A stretch of 64,000 nucleotides of DNA. Source: Actinocrispum wychmicini. GTDB lineage: Bacteria; Actinomycetota; Actinomycetes; Mycobacteriales; Pseudonocardiaceae. The stretch is from assembly GCF_004345645.1 (NCBI RefSeq), contig NZ_SLWS01000003.1:744001-808000 (forward strand), given 5' to 3'. Under the pieces are notes generated by a model. It was not told where the DNA came from, did not search any database, and was given only the letters and a program-made list of their open reading frames with translations. Numbering within the stretch: the stretch's first letter is position 1; each line of letters opens with the position of its first letter. Positions 8,388 to 16,865 of the stretch are shown here, piece by piece. The position numbers were made by a program, and so were the translations under genes.

Positions 8388-9029
8388 ATGATCGATGTGA
8401 CCCAGCAGATCAGCGCCGTGCGCCGGCACGTCGGCACGCGCGTCCTTGAGGCGGGCGAGGCCCGTGTGCTGACTCTCAGCCAGTCCTACGACACCGACAT
8501 CAAGGACCTGTGGGACGCGTGCACGAACGTCGACCGCATTCCCCGTTGGTTCCTGCCGGTGACTGGTGAGCTGCGCGTCGGCGGCCAGTACCAGCTCACG
8601 GGCAACGCGGGCGGCACGGTCGAACGATGCGACCCACCGAAGAGCTTCGCCGCGACCTGGGAGTACGGCGGCGAGGTGTCCTGGATCGAGGTGCGGCTGT
8701 CGGCCGATCCGGATGGCCGGGCCCGGTTCGAACTGGAACACGTGGCGCACGTGGACGACAAGCGCTGGGCGGAGTTCGGTCCGGGCGCGGTCGGCGTCGG
8801 CTGGGACGGGATGCTGATGGGCCTCACCCTGCACCTGACCAGCGGCGGCGAGCGGGTGGACCCGCAGGAGGTCATCGCGTTCATGATGTCCCCGGAGGGC
8901 CTGGGGTTCGTCACGTCGAGCAGCGAGCTGTGGCGTGACGAGAGCATCGCGGCCGGCACCCCCGCCGACGAGGCCAACGCGGCGGCCGACCGGGTCACCG
9001 CGTTCTACACGACACCGCCGGAGAGCTAG
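8388..9029 (+). CDS. SRPBCC (AHSA1/START-like) domain protein
   Basis: A 213-residue soluble protein with the helix-grip pattern of activator-of-Hsp90-like SRPBCC proteins. LWDACTNVDRIPRWFLPV is near the N-terminus, GGTVERCDPPKSFAATWEYGG is in the middle, and a C-terminal helix ends the domain. The family binds hydrophobic ligands in a deep cavity; a catalytic role is not implied. Many homologues are encoded beside an ArsR regulator, but none is adjacent here. Its stop overlaps the convergent FBP-domain gene by four bases. A leaderless promoter is predicted just upstream. Confidence 0.85.
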   Translation: MIDVTQQISAVRRHVGTRVLEAGEARVLTLSQSYDTDIKDLWDACTNVDRIPRWFLPVTGELRVGGQYQLTGNAGGTVERCDPPKSFAATWEYGGEVSWIEVRLSADPDGRARFELEHVAHVDDKRWAEFGPGAVGVGWDGMLMGLTLHLTSGGERVDPQEVIAFMMSPEGLGFVTSSSELWRDESIAAGTPADEANAAADRVTAFYTTPPES

Positions 9030-9517
9030 CCGGTGACCGTGCGGAGGAATCCGGCGAGGTTGGCCAGGGTGCGGTCGACCTGCTCGGCCAGGGTGAGCGA
9101 CTCGGGCAGCCGGGCGCCGGGTTCGACGTCCTTCTTCCCGCGCAGGTAGAGCGAGCAGGCCAGGTCGGTGCACATGTACGACCCGACCGAGTTGCCCTGC
9201 TGTCCGTCGCGGCCGGCCTTGCGCGCGGTCATCAATGAGACGCCGCCTGCCGTGTGCGTGGTCAGGCACAGCGCGCACATGCCTCGCCGCACCCGCCCCG
9301 ACTGCGCGGCTCGGCGCAGCGCAACTCCCACGAACCCGTCGCCGTCCTCGGCGACAATGTAGGCGCGTTCCGGCGCGGCCGGGTCCTGCCAGCCGAGGAA
9401 GTCCAGGTCGTCCCACGGCCGGCCGGCCAGGTCCCGGGGGACGGTCAGCCGTTTCGCCTCTCCTTTGGTGCAGTTGACGAACGAGGCACGGATGTCGCGC
9501 TCGGTGACTGGTCTCAT
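9026..9517 (-). CDS. FBP-domain (FusB-like, EF-G-binding) zinc protein
   Basis: A 163-residue protein resembling the C-terminal treble-clef zinc domain of FusB-type elongation-factor-G-binding proteins. The CxxC at GMCALCLTTH and the second Cys pair at YMCTDLACSLY form the zinc site, with VSLMTARKAG between them. FusB proteins release EF-G from fusidic-acid-stalled ribosomes; whether this chromosomal homologue confers resistance is unknown. The start at 9517 fits the family start (MRPVTERDIRASF). It is divergent from a TetR gene across a 36-bp inverted repeat, suggesting joint control. Confidence 0.8.
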   Translation of the reverse strand: MRPVTERDIRASFVNCTKGEAKRLTVPRDLAGRPWDDLDFLGWQDPAAPERAYIVAEDGDGFVGVALRRAAQSGRVRRGMCALCLTTHTAGGVSLMTARKAGRDGQQGNSVGSYMCTDLACSLYLRGKKDVEPGARLPESLTLAEQVDRTLANLAGFLRTVTG

Positions 9518-9535
9518 GACTCCGAAGCTAACTCG

Positions 9536-9571
9536 CCTAGAGGTATTAGGCAAATGCTTAATACCTCTAGG
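9536..9571. promoter_or_regulatory. 36-bp inverted repeat operator between FBP and TetR genes
   Basis: Perfect 13-bp arms (CCTAGAGGTATTA at 9536-9548 and its complement at 9559-9571) are separated by 10 bases. It fills most of the 62-base divergent gap and covers the presumed promoters of both genes. The downstream TAGGAT (9568-9573) sits six bases from the TetR ATG, which suggests a leaderless TetR transcript. Symmetry, position and length fit a TetR-dimer operator. Confidence 0.75.
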
Positions 9572-9579
9572 ATGGGGTT

Positions 9580-10161
9580 ATGGCACGCACTGGGGTGACC
9601 GTGGAGCGCCTGACCCAGGCGGCGGCGGACCTGGCCGACGAGGTCGGCTTCGACAACGTGACCGTCTCGGCGCTCGCGCGCGGGTTCGGCGTCAAGGACG
9701 CCAGCCTGTACTCCCACATCAAGAACGCCCGGGACCTGCGGGTCCGAGTGGCGGTGCTGGCCCTGGAGGAACTGGCCGACCGGGTGGCCGAGGCGTTGGC
9801 CGGCCGGTCGGGTAAGGACGCGTTGGTGGCGTTCGCGAACGCCTACCGGGACTACGCGAAGCGGCATCCAGGCAGGTACACGGCCGCGCGGAGGGAGCTT
9901 GACCCGGAGTCCGCGGTGGCCGCCGCCGCTGTCCGGCACGCGGAGATGACGCGGGCGATCCTGCGCGGCTATCGGCTGGCCGAGCCGGCTGAGACGGACG
10001 CGGTGCGGTTGCTGCACAGCGTGTTCCACGGGTATGTGAGCCTGGAGACGGCGGGCGGATTCGTCCGGGGGCGCGCCGCGGAGGCCTCGTGGACCAGGGC
10101 GCTGGACGCGCTGGATGCCGTGTTACGGAACTGGCCACCGGAAACTGTCGGTGCCGGCTGA
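9580..10161 (+). CDS. TetR-family regulator (TetR_C_33-like ligand domain)
   Basis: A 193-residue regulator. Residues 1-50 form the TetR helix-turn-helix (LADEVGFDNVTVSALARGFGVKDASLYSHIKN). The C-terminal domain contains RYTAARR and the FHGYVSLETAGGF pattern seen in a large actinobacterial TetR subgroup; a similar pattern occurs in the TetR at 32019. It probably binds the 36-bp inverted repeat immediately upstream, repressing itself and the divergent FBP-domain gene. The ATG follows a -10-like hexamer closely, so the mRNA may be leaderless. The ligand is unknown. The next gene begins 13 bases downstream and is probably co-transcribed. Confidence 0.88.
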   Translation: MARTGVTVERLTQAAADLADEVGFDNVTVSALARGFGVKDASLYSHIKNARDLRVRVAVLALEELADRVAEALAGRSGKDALVAFANAYRDYAKRHPGRYTAARRELDPESAVAAAAVRHAEMTRAILRGYRLAEPAETDAVRLLHSVFHGYVSLETAGGFVRGRAAEASWTRALDALDAVLRNWPPETVGAG

Positions 10162-10174
10162 TAAAAAGACGACC

Positions 10175-11362
10175 ATGCGGATCGATGTGCGACAGCGCCG
10201 CGCCCGGCTGGGCGTGCGGCACCTGCTCGCGGCCAAGGCGCAGGCCGTCGAGCCGGTTGCCGCTGTTGAGTCGATAGCTGACGGGTTGGTCGCGTTGCAT
10301 GCCACCGATCCGGCGACTGTGCACTTGTCGGTCGCGGCGAGGTCGCGCGTGCCGGACGTGACCGGGGTGGAGCGGGCGCTGTACGAGGATCGCGTGCTGG
10401 TGCGGATGCTCGGGATGCGCCGGACGATGTTCGTGGTGCGGTCCGGGTTGGTGCCGGTCGTGCAGGAGGCGTGCACCAGGGATGTCGCGGCCCGGGAGCG
10501 ACGAGGGCTGGTGCAGGCGTTGGCCGAGGCGGGCCGGACCGCGGCCTGGCTGTCCGATGTGGAGGATGCCGTGGTGGCGGCGTTGGCCACGCGCGGTGCG
10601 GCGACCGCGGCGGAGTTGGCGGCCGACGAACCACGGTTGCGTACCGAACTGGTGTACGCGCCGGGCAAAAGCTACGGCGGGACTGCCTACATCACCTCGC
10701 GGGTGTTGGGGTTGTTGGCGGCGGACGGGCGGATCGTGCGGGGCCGGCCGCGCGGGTCGTGGCTCAGCGGCCAGTATTCGTGGTCCACGTTGGACACATG
10801 GTTACCCGGTCGCCCGGAGGTGTGGTCGGCGGAGTCCGCGCGGGTCGAGTTGGCGCGGCGGTGGCTGCGCGCCTTCGGCCCGGCACCGGTCGCGGACCTG
10901 CGATGGTGGGCCGGCTGGACAGTGGGGCAGACCAAGAAGGCACTGGCCGAACTCGGGCCGGTCGAGGTCGACCTGGACGGTGTCGACGGCATCGCCTTGG
11001 CCGACGACCTCGCCCCAGTGGCCGAGCCGGCGCCGTGGGTGGCGTTGCTGCCCGGTCTGGATCCGACACCGATGGGCTGGCAGTCCCGCGACTGGTTCCT
11101 GGGCGGCCACGCCCGGGCCCTGTTCGACCGGTCCGGCAACATCGGCCCGACAGTGTGGTGCGACGGCCGAACAGTGGGCGGCTGGGCGCAGCACCCATCG
11201 GGCGAGATCGCGGTGCGCCTGCTTGAGGACGTCGGAGCCGACACCACAGCCACGATCGCGGCCGAAGCGGAGCGGCTGCGCCTGTGGCTGGGCGACGTGC
11301 GGATCACACCACGGTTCCGTACACCCTTGGAACGAGAGCTGTCCTCAAGTTCCGACCGGTAG
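10175..11362 (+). CDS. Winged-helix AlkZ-like DNA glycosylase family protein (HTH_42)
   Basis: A 395-residue protein of the winged-helix superfamily that includes the DNA glycosylases AlkZ/YcaQ. Visible patterns are LGVRHLLAAKAQ at the N-terminus, ALHATDPATVHLSVAARSR, ALYEDRVLVRMLGMRRTMFVV and a late LLPGLDPTPMGWQSRDW. Characterised AlkZ members unhook DNA crosslinks or excise alkylated bases, but many family members, including this one, are uncharacterised and I cannot assign the catalytic QxQ motif with confidence. The ATG at 10175 begins at the conserved MRIDVRQ. It lies 13 bases after the TetR gene in the same direction, so both may share a transcript. Confidence 0.8.
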   Translation: MRIDVRQRRARLGVRHLLAAKAQAVEPVAAVESIADGLVALHATDPATVHLSVAARSRVPDVTGVERALYEDRVLVRMLGMRRTMFVVRSGLVPVVQEACTRDVAARERRGLVQALAEAGRTAAWLSDVEDAVVAALATRGAATAAELAADEPRLRTELVYAPGKSYGGTAYITSRVLGLLAADGRIVRGRPRGSWLSGQYSWSTLDTWLPGRPEVWSAESARVELARRWLRAFGPAPVADLRWWAGWTVGQTKKALAELGPVEVDLDGVDGIALADDLAPVAEPAPWVALLPGLDPTPMGWQSRDWFLGGHARALFDRSGNIGPTVWCDGRTVGGWAQHPSGEIAVRLLEDVGADTTATIAAEAERLRLWLGDVRITPRFRTPLERELSSSSDR

Positions 11363-11833
11363 CCCTCGGCCCGGCAAATGTCGCGCCTGTGGTGGTTCTG
11401 CGCGCGCCCGGGTGCTCGCGGAAGGTCGGGCCGACGTGTCGACCTGTGGCACGCGTGGGCAGGGGGCTCGGTCCTCTCCAACGTTCTGGAATGCGACCTG
11501 CGACGGGCGCACCGGCAGTTTGCTGTAGTCACCGGCAGCCCGCCGCCGCTACCACCGCTCGTCGGCGGTGGCAGCGGCGGCGGGGTTTGAGCGCCGGCTG
11601 GCGGAGAGGTCCGGACTGGTGTGGGTTGCCGGCCGAGCCGGGGGCTCATCTCGCTGTCACGCACGGGTCGGCGGCGGGCCAGTGGTGCTGTGTCAGGACG
11701 GCAGCGGGCGAGCAGGGGGAGGTTCCCGTCGACCCGCTGTTGTCTCCTGAGTAGGTCCAGGCCTGCCGCCGACTCGTGCGTGTCCGGTCACCCCGCGAGT
11801 GGGCCACCGATCAGCTGCTGGGCGTGCTTCGGT
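11363..11833. other. Non-coding gap with a strong hairpin
   Basis: About 470 bases between two convergent genes hold no reading frame with a family match, a credible ribosome binding site or conserved-looking composition. The only structure I see is the long hairpin at 11541-11582. Confidence 0.6.
11541..11582. terminator. Long G/C hairpin between convergent genes
   Basis: A 17-bp stem with one mismatch (left arm 11541-11557, right arm 11566-11582) encloses an 8-base loop. It lies between the AlkZ-like gene and the NmrA gene, which point at each other, so it could terminate both. There is no U tract on either side. Confidence 0.55.
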
Positions 11834-12685
11834 TCAGGAGGTGAGTCGGGTGTCGAAGTGGGCTTTGCCGGTGTGGGTGAGCCAGGCGTCGAAGTCCATC
11901 AGGTCCGGGTGCAGTGCCCGCAGGGCGGGGATGTCGGCCTGCCAGCCGTCGGCGAGGAACTCGACCACGGCGCGGATGTTCGCGATGGGGTATCCGTTGC
12001 GGGTGGCGAACTCGTCGGGGTTCTCGTGCACGTAGGTGATGTCCCGGCCGGTGGACGCGCGGGCGGCGGCGATCATCCGCTCGTGGGTGAGTTCGTCGCC
12101 GGCGAGCTCCCAGGCGTGGCCGGCGTAGGTGTCCGGGTCGGCGAACGCGGCCGCGGCGAACCAGCCGATGTCGTGCACGGCGATCATCTGTACCTGCTGG
12201 TCTGGTGCCCAGAGGTCGCGGAGCTGTCCGGTGTGGACGTCCACTGTGTTCGGCAGGTTCTCCATGAACCGTACCGGTCGCAGCATGGTGGCGGGCAGGC
12301 CGAGGGCTCGGATGTGTTCCTCGATCTGCCACTTGACGCCCCAGCCGTCGGCGTTCGCGATGCGGTCGGCGCCGGCCATCGAGGTGTGCACGATGTGCTC
12401 GACGCCGGCCGCGGCCGCGGCGTCGGCGAGGGTGATGGCGCACTGGGCTTCGTTCTCGGCGCGGGCCTGGACGCTGAACACTCCGTCCACTCCGGACAGT
12501 GCGGTGTCCACGGACGCCCGGTCGGCCAGGTCGCCGACGGCTAACGCCACCCCCGCGTCGGCCAGGGCCCGGGCGGCCGGGGTGTGCGGGTCGCGGACGA
12601 GCGCGCGGACGGACTCGCCGCGGGCCAGCAGGGCGTGGGCGGTCGCACCGCCTTGCTTGCCGGTCGCTCCGGTGACCAGGATCAT
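11834..12685 (-). CDS. NmrA/NAD(P)-binding atypical SDR
   Basis: A 283-residue Rossmann protein. The N-terminal MILVTGATGKQGG is the NAD(P)-binding glycine motif of NmrA-like atypical short-chain dehydrogenases. AVHDIGWFAAAAFADP is also typical of that group. Such proteins act as redox sensors or as quinone/aldehyde reductases; no activity is certain here. GGAGG sits five bases before the ATG. The start overlaps the stop of the MFS gene (ATGA), so the two are translationally coupled and share control by the divergent TetR regulator. Confidence 0.88.
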   Translation of the reverse strand: MILVTGATGKQGGATAHALLARGESVRALVRDPHTPAARALADAGVALAVGDLADRASVDTALSGVDGVFSVQARAENEAQCAITLADAAAAAGVEHIVHTSMAGADRIANADGWGVKWQIEEHIRALGLPATMLRPVRFMENLPNTVDVHTGQLRDLWAPDQQVQMIAVHDIGWFAAAAFADPDTYAGHAWELAGDELTHERMIAAARASTGRDITYVHENPDEFATRNGYPIANIRAVVEFLADGWQADIPALRALHPDLMDFDAWLTHTGKAHFDTRLTS

Positions 12686-14052
12686 GCTGTCCTCCTTGGG
12701 AAAAGAAACGTGCTGAACAGTGCGGCCGCGGCGAAGAGCGCGCTGACCACGAACGTGCCGCCGAGGCTGGCGCCGCCGGCCGCGACCGTCACCAGGACGG
12801 CGAGGCCGACCGCTCCCCCGGTCTGTTGGAGTGCCTGCATCGCGCCGGACGCGGCGCCGGCGTCGGCCGGGCCGGCGCCGTTGAGGATGGTGAGGCTGGT
12901 CGGCGGGAAGGCGGTCCCGACGCCGACCCCCAGCAGCAGCATCGGGACCAGCAGGCCGGTGAGGTACTGGCTGTCCGGGCCGAGCCGCGACAGCCACAGG
13001 TCAGCGGCCAGAACGAGGCCGATTCCGGTGATCACCATCGGTTTCGGCCCGTAGCGGGGCAGCAGGCGGGGCACCAGCCGGACGACGACGATCATGACCG
13101 CCGGCAGCGGGAGCAGCCCCAGCCCGGCCTGCAGCGGCGTGAACCGCAGTTGGTGCTGCAGGAACTGGGTGAGGAAGAAGAACGCGCCGAACATCGCCGC
13201 GGGCAGCAGCGTCATGATCAGGTACGCGGCGGCGCGGGACCGTTCGGTGAACAGCCGCAGCGGCGCGATCGGCTGGGCCACCCGGGCCTCGGTCGCGATG
13301 AAGCCGGCGAGCAGCCCTGCGGCGAGCACCAACGCGGCGATCGTGCCCGGGTCGCCCCAGCCGGCGTCGGCGGCACGGATGAACCCGTACACCAGGCTGG
13401 CCATGCCGAGGGTCGAGGTGAGCGCGCCGGCGAGGTCGAAGCGGCCGGGTCGGCGTTCGGTCTCGCGGATCACCAGCGGCGCGGCCGCGGCGATCGCCAG
13501 GCCGATGGGCACGTTGATGAACAGTGCCCATCGCCAGGATCCGACCGACGTGATCAGCCCGCCGAGCAGCATGCCGATCGCCGCGCCCGATCCGGACACA
13601 GTCGAGTAGATGCCGACCGCGCGGGTGCGCGCCGGGCCTTCGGCGAACGTCGTGTTGATCAGCGCCAGCGCGCCGGGCGCGGCCAAGGCGCCGCCGACGC
13701 CTTGCACGACACGAGCGGTGAGCAGCCACGCGGGGCTCTGGGCGAGGCCGCCGGCCAGTGAGGCGGCGGTGAACAGCAGGATGCCGGTGACGTACACCTG
13801 GCGGCGGCCGAGGATGTCGCCGGCGCGGCCGCCGAGCAGCAGCAGCCCACCGAACGCGAGCATGTAGGCGTTCTGCACCCAGGACAGCCCGGCGGCGGAG
13901 AAGCCGAGGCCGGCCTGGATGCGCGGTAGGGCGATGACCATGACGGTCGCGTCCAGCACGATCATCAGCTGGCAGGTGACGATGATCGCCAGGGTGACGG
14001 CCGGATTCGCGGCGCGGATCCGGGAGGTGCCCGGGGCGGTGGAGGTGGACAT
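12682..14052 (-). CDS. MFS drug exporter (DHA2/EmrB-QacA type)
   Basis: A 456-residue major-facilitator protein with about 14 hydrophobic segments. Motif A-like GGRAGDILGRRQV lies between helices 2 and 3, and motif C-like GSGAAIGMLLGG is in helix 5. DHA2 members are proton-drug antiporters, often for dyes, quaternary amines or antibiotics. The ATG at 14052 was chosen because it begins the hydrophilic N-terminus; a start at 14079 is possible. Divergent from a TetR gene with two palindromic operators between them, it is the likely regulated efflux pump of this module. It is coupled to the downstream NmrA gene. Confidence 0.9.
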   Translation of the reverse strand: MSTSTAPGTSRIRAANPAVTLAIIVTCQLMIVLDATVMVIALPRIQAGLGFSAAGLSWVQNAYMLAFGGLLLLGGRAGDILGRRQVYVTGILLFTAASLAGGLAQSPAWLLTARVVQGVGGALAAPGALALINTTFAEGPARTRAVGIYSTVSGSGAAIGMLLGGLITSVGSWRWALFINVPIGLAIAAAAPLVIRETERRPGRFDLAGALTSTLGMASLVYGFIRAADAGWGDPGTIAALVLAAGLLAGFIATEARVAQPIAPLRLFTERSRAAAYLIMTLLPAAMFGAFFFLTQFLQHQLRFTPLQAGLGLLPLPAVMIVVVRLVPRLLPRYGPKPMVITGIGLVLAADLWLSRLGPDSQYLTGLLVPMLLLGVGVGTAFPPTSLTILNGAGPADAGAASGAMQALQQTGGAVGLAVLVTVAAGGASLGGTFVVSALFAAAALFSTFLFPRRTA

Positions 14053-14122
14053 GGGTGTACCGCGCTCCTTGCGGGACAATGGGCGTCAGGAAGAGTCCGG
14101 CGTTGGACACGTCGACGCTAAG

Positions 14123-14170
14123 CGGGGACAATCTCCGGTTACCTGGTCCAACATACGGAGACAGTCCCCG
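14123..14170. promoter_or_regulatory. Two TetR operators between MFS and TetR genes
   Basis: CGGGGACAATCTCCG (14123-14137) and CGGAGACAGTCCCCG (14156-14170) are two 15-bp near-palindromes fitting CGGRGACARTCYCCG. They are spaced 33 bases apart, about three helical turns. Each half also pairs with the other as a larger inverted repeat. They lie in the divergent gap, where the TetR product would repress both directions. Confidence 0.75.
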
Positions 14171-14192
14171 TTTGACAAGGGGTGGTGATCGA

Positions 14193-14780
14193 ATGACAGG
14201 TACGGTGGGTCCCGCACGCCCGATGCGCGCGGACGCCCGACGCAACTACGACCGGCTGCTGGACGCGGCCAAGGCGGCGTTCGCCGAGCACGGCACCGAC
14301 GCGCCCCTCGACGACATCGCCAAACGCGCGGGGGTCGGCTCCGGCACGCTCTACCGGCACTTCCCCACCCGGACGGACCTGATCGAGGCCGTGTTCGTCC
14401 AGCGGATCAGCCTCATGGTCGCGGTCGCCGCCGAACTGGCGGAGGGCACCGACCCGGAGGAGTCCCTGCGGACGTTCATGCGGCAGGTCGTCGAGCAGTC
14501 GATCACCTACCGTGGCCTGGCCGGCGCGCTGGTGGTCGCGCTGCACGAACAGGGCTCGGAAGTCGCCCGCAGCTGTCACACGATGGTGCTCGAAGCGGCC
14601 GACCGGCTGGGCGACCGGGCCAAGCAGGCGGGCGTGATCCGCGCCGACGTCAACATGCGTGACCTGCTCAAACTGGTGAACGGAATCGCGATGGCCGCCG
14701 AGAAGGACGCCGGCGCCGACCCCGCCCTGGTCGACCGGCTGATCGCGTTGATCCTCAACGGGTTGCGCCCAACACCGTGA
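14193..14780 (+). CDS. TetR-family regulator of the MFS/NmrA operon
   Basis: A 195-residue regulator with a clear TetR helix-turn-helix (AAFAEHGTDAPLDDIAKRAGVGSGTLYRHFPTR split across residues 28-60) and a SCO1402-type C-terminal ligand domain (MRQVVEQSITYRGLAGAL, LEAADRLGDRAKQAGVIRADV). It begins at the ATG at 14193; upstream in-frame codons run through the operator region. It faces the MFS/NmrA operon across two palindromic sites and is expected to repress the pump and itself until an inducing compound binds. The inducer is not identifiable. Confidence 0.9.
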   Translation: MTGTVGPARPMRADARRNYDRLLDAAKAAFAEHGTDAPLDDIAKRAGVGSGTLYRHFPTRTDLIEAVFVQRISLMVAVAAELAEGTDPEESLRTFMRQVVEQSITYRGLAGALVVALHEQGSEVARSCHTMVLEAADRLGDRAKQAGVIRADVNMRDLLKLVNGIAMAAEKDAGADPALVDRLIALILNGLRPTP

Positions 14781-14835
14781 TCACCCCGCGGCAACGCCGG
14801 AGCTGTGGTCGAGTCTTCGGCGTGGGCACCGTGAA

Positions 14836-15975
14836 ATGACCGCTGTGTGGTGGTCGTTATGGGATGATCACGGGGTGTCCGGCGACCTGATCCGCCAGTT
14901 GCCCAAGCTTGTCATCCCCGCCAGCGTTGAACCGGCCATGTTGCGGGCCATGTTGGCGCAGGCCGTGGCGTCGCTGCCGGCGTTGCCGCCCGCGGACCCC
15001 GCTGAGCGGTATGGGATCCGCGCGTTGACTGTGTTGTGGCTTGAGGCGGACAAGACCGAGCACACGCGTCGCGCGTATTTCGCGGATGTGGCCGCGTGGT
15101 TGGACTGGTGTGACCGCACCGGGTTGGATCCGTTGGCGGCGCGGCGGGCCGATGTGGACGGGTGGAAGGCCACGATCACGGTTGTCGGCAAGGACGGGTC
15201 GGTTCGGCCGGCGTCATCGTCCACTGTGGCCCGCCGGCTGGCCGCGGTGTCCAGTTGGTACCAGTATCTGGAGGACAACGAGGTCGCCGACCGCAATCCG
15301 GTGTCGGCGGTGAAACGGCCCAAGGTGGACCGCCAGTCCCCGTTTCCGGCGTTGGGCGAGGCCGAGACGGCGACGCTGCTGGACCACGTGGCCCGGCGCG
15401 CGGCGCGCCTGGGCACCGAGGCCGCCCACCGTGACTCGGCGCTGCTGTCGCTGATGTTCCACACCGGACTACGCGTGTCCGGGGTGACCGCGGCCCAGGT
15501 GGACGACCTCGGTCACGACCGCGGCCACCGGATCCTGTGGTACACCAAGAAAGGCCAGACCCGCGACTTCGTGCCGCTCGCGCCCCCGGTGCTGGCGGCG
15601 CTCGACGCGTATCTGGCGTTGCGCGCCGAACGTGCGGGCACGATGACCGGCCCGCTGCTGGTCACGACCCCGCATCCGCATGATCCCGCCCGGCCGGGTG
15701 GCCGTCCGTTGACCCAACGGGACGTGTGGCTGGCGATGCGCCGGTACGCCCGCGACGCCGGGCTGGCCGCCGCCGACAGCATCACCCCGCACACCTCACG
15801 GCGGACCGTGGCCACCACCCTGCTGGCCAACGGCGTCCCGATCGAGAAGGTGCAGGACCTGTTGTCCCACAACGACATTCGCGTCACCCGCGGCTACGAC
15901 GCGGCCCGTCACAAGCTGGACTCCTCGCCGGTGTACACGCTCGCGTCGGTGATCAGCCGCCATCAGCCGGAGTGA
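14836..15975 (+). CDS. Tyrosine recombinase/integrase (XerC/D-like)
   Basis: A 379-residue site-specific recombinase. The N-terminal SAM-like core-binding domain (HTRRAYFADVAAWLDWC) is followed by the catalytic domain. The conserved residues are visible as Arg in HTGLRVSG, His-x-x-Arg in HTSRR, His in LLSHND and the Tyr nucleophile in RGYDAARH. A GTG at 14874 is an alternative start, because the first 13 residues look unconserved. It is not accompanied by an excisionase, a tRNA or phage genes, so it may be a domesticated or orphan enzyme rather than the integrase of a present element. Its 3' end overlaps the convergent methyltransferase by 23 bases. Confidence 0.85.
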   Translation: MTAVWWSLWDDHGVSGDLIRQLPKLVIPASVEPAMLRAMLAQAVASLPALPPADPAERYGIRALTVLWLEADKTEHTRRAYFADVAAWLDWCDRTGLDPLAARRADVDGWKATITVVGKDGSVRPASSSTVARRLAAVSSWYQYLEDNEVADRNPVSAVKRPKVDRQSPFPALGEAETATLLDHVARRAARLGTEAAHRDSALLSLMFHTGLRVSGVTAAQVDDLGHDRGHRILWYTKKGQTRDFVPLAPPVLAALDAYLALRAERAGTMTGPLLVTTPHPHDPARPGGRPLTQRDVWLAMRRYARDAGLAAADSITPHTSRRTVATTLLANGVPIEKVQDLLSHNDIRVTRGYDAARHKLDSSPVYTLASVISRHQPE

Positions 15976-16597
15976 ACACGATCGTGGTCTTCACCTCGGA
16001 GTCCTCCAGTGCCCGGGGCACCGGGACGTCGTAGCGGACCAGTTCGGTGAACCGCTCCCTCGGCAGGTGCGCCCGACCCGGGTCGCCGACCAAGACGGTC
16101 GCGCCGCGCCGCCGCAGCCGCTGGATGAACGGCATCATCCGCGCGGTCATCGCCTTGTCGTAGAAGATGTCGCCGGCCAGCAGCACTTCGGCGCCGTCGG
16201 CGTCCCCGTCGACCAGGTCACCGAGCTCGGTCTCGATGGTGACGTCGTTGGCGTCGGCGTTCAGCAGGATGGCGTCGATGGCGAACGGGTCGATCTCGTT
16301 GGCCACCACCCGCGCGGCGCCCGCCTTGGCCGCGGCGATCGCCACCACCCCACAGCCGGAGGCGAGGTCGAGAACGTGTTTGCCGGCCACGATCCCCGGA
16401 TGGTCGAGCACGTACCGCGCCAGTGCCTGCCCGCCCGCCCACGCGAACGCCCAGAACGGCGGCGCGAGCCCCGCCTGCCCCACTTCCGCCTCCACCCGCT
16501 CCCACAGGTCGAACGCGTCCTCCGCCAGGTACAACGCGATCTCGGGAACGTGCGGGGCGTGCGACAGCCGCGTGTGGGCCCGGACGAATGCGGTCAT
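15953..16597 (-). CDS. Class I SAM-dependent methyltransferase (ETFB/Nnt1-like)
   Basis: A 214-residue methyltransferase. Motif I is VLDLASGCGVVAIAAAKAGA, the acidic end of strand 2 is VVANEIDPFA, and post-I is LLNADANDV; LLAGDIFYDKAM replaces the usual motif IV. The family (COG3897-like, related to METTL20/21 lysine methyltransferases) modifies proteins or small amines. The substrate is unknown. The start at 16597 matches the family start (FVRAHTRLSHAPHVPEI); the longer open frame has no support. It overlaps the 3' end of the recombinase gene. Confidence 0.82.
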   Translation of the reverse strand: MTAFVRAHTRLSHAPHVPEIALYLAEDAFDLWERVEAEVGQAGLAPPFWAFAWAGGQALARYVLDHPGIVAGKHVLDLASGCGVVAIAAAKAGAARVVANEIDPFAIDAILLNADANDVTIETELGDLVDGDADGAEVLLAGDIFYDKAMTARMMPFIQRLRRRGATVLVGDPGRAHLPRERFTELVRYDVPVPRALEDSEVKTTIVFTPADGG

Positions 16598-16865
16598 CCG
16601 GCCATGGTCCCACCCAGCCACGGCGCCAAGGCTGCCGAGTCCGGCCGGTGATCCTGGACGTCGACTGGTCCAGATGCAGACCGAGGTGACGCGACGCACC
16701 CGGCTCGAACCAGTCACGACTGTTTTCGCGGAACAGCCGGATGACGACCTAGCCGGGTGTGAACGGCATCCAGGCGGTATTCAGTCGATGCCCCGGTCGC
16801 GCAGTCAATCGAGCAGGGCCGCCGTCAGCCGGGGACGTTCGCGTAACCGACCACCGGCACCCAGT
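16598..16865. other. Gap with possible decayed coding remnant
   Basis: The 268 bases between two minus-strand genes lack an intact gene. Read on the minus strand near 16770-16835, a frame giving RERPRLTAALLD then LRDRGID looks protein-like but is broken by two TGA codons. This may be a gene remnant, with low certainty. Confidence 0.25.

Noticed and set aside
11621..12544. 307-codon plus-strand frame over the NmrA gene
   Set aside because: Antisense shadow of a coupled, well-supported NmrA gene; no ribosome binding site or domain.
14836..15975. Tyrosine recombinase as marker of a second integrated element
   Set aside because: No tRNA, attachment repeat, excisionase or phage gene was seen around it.
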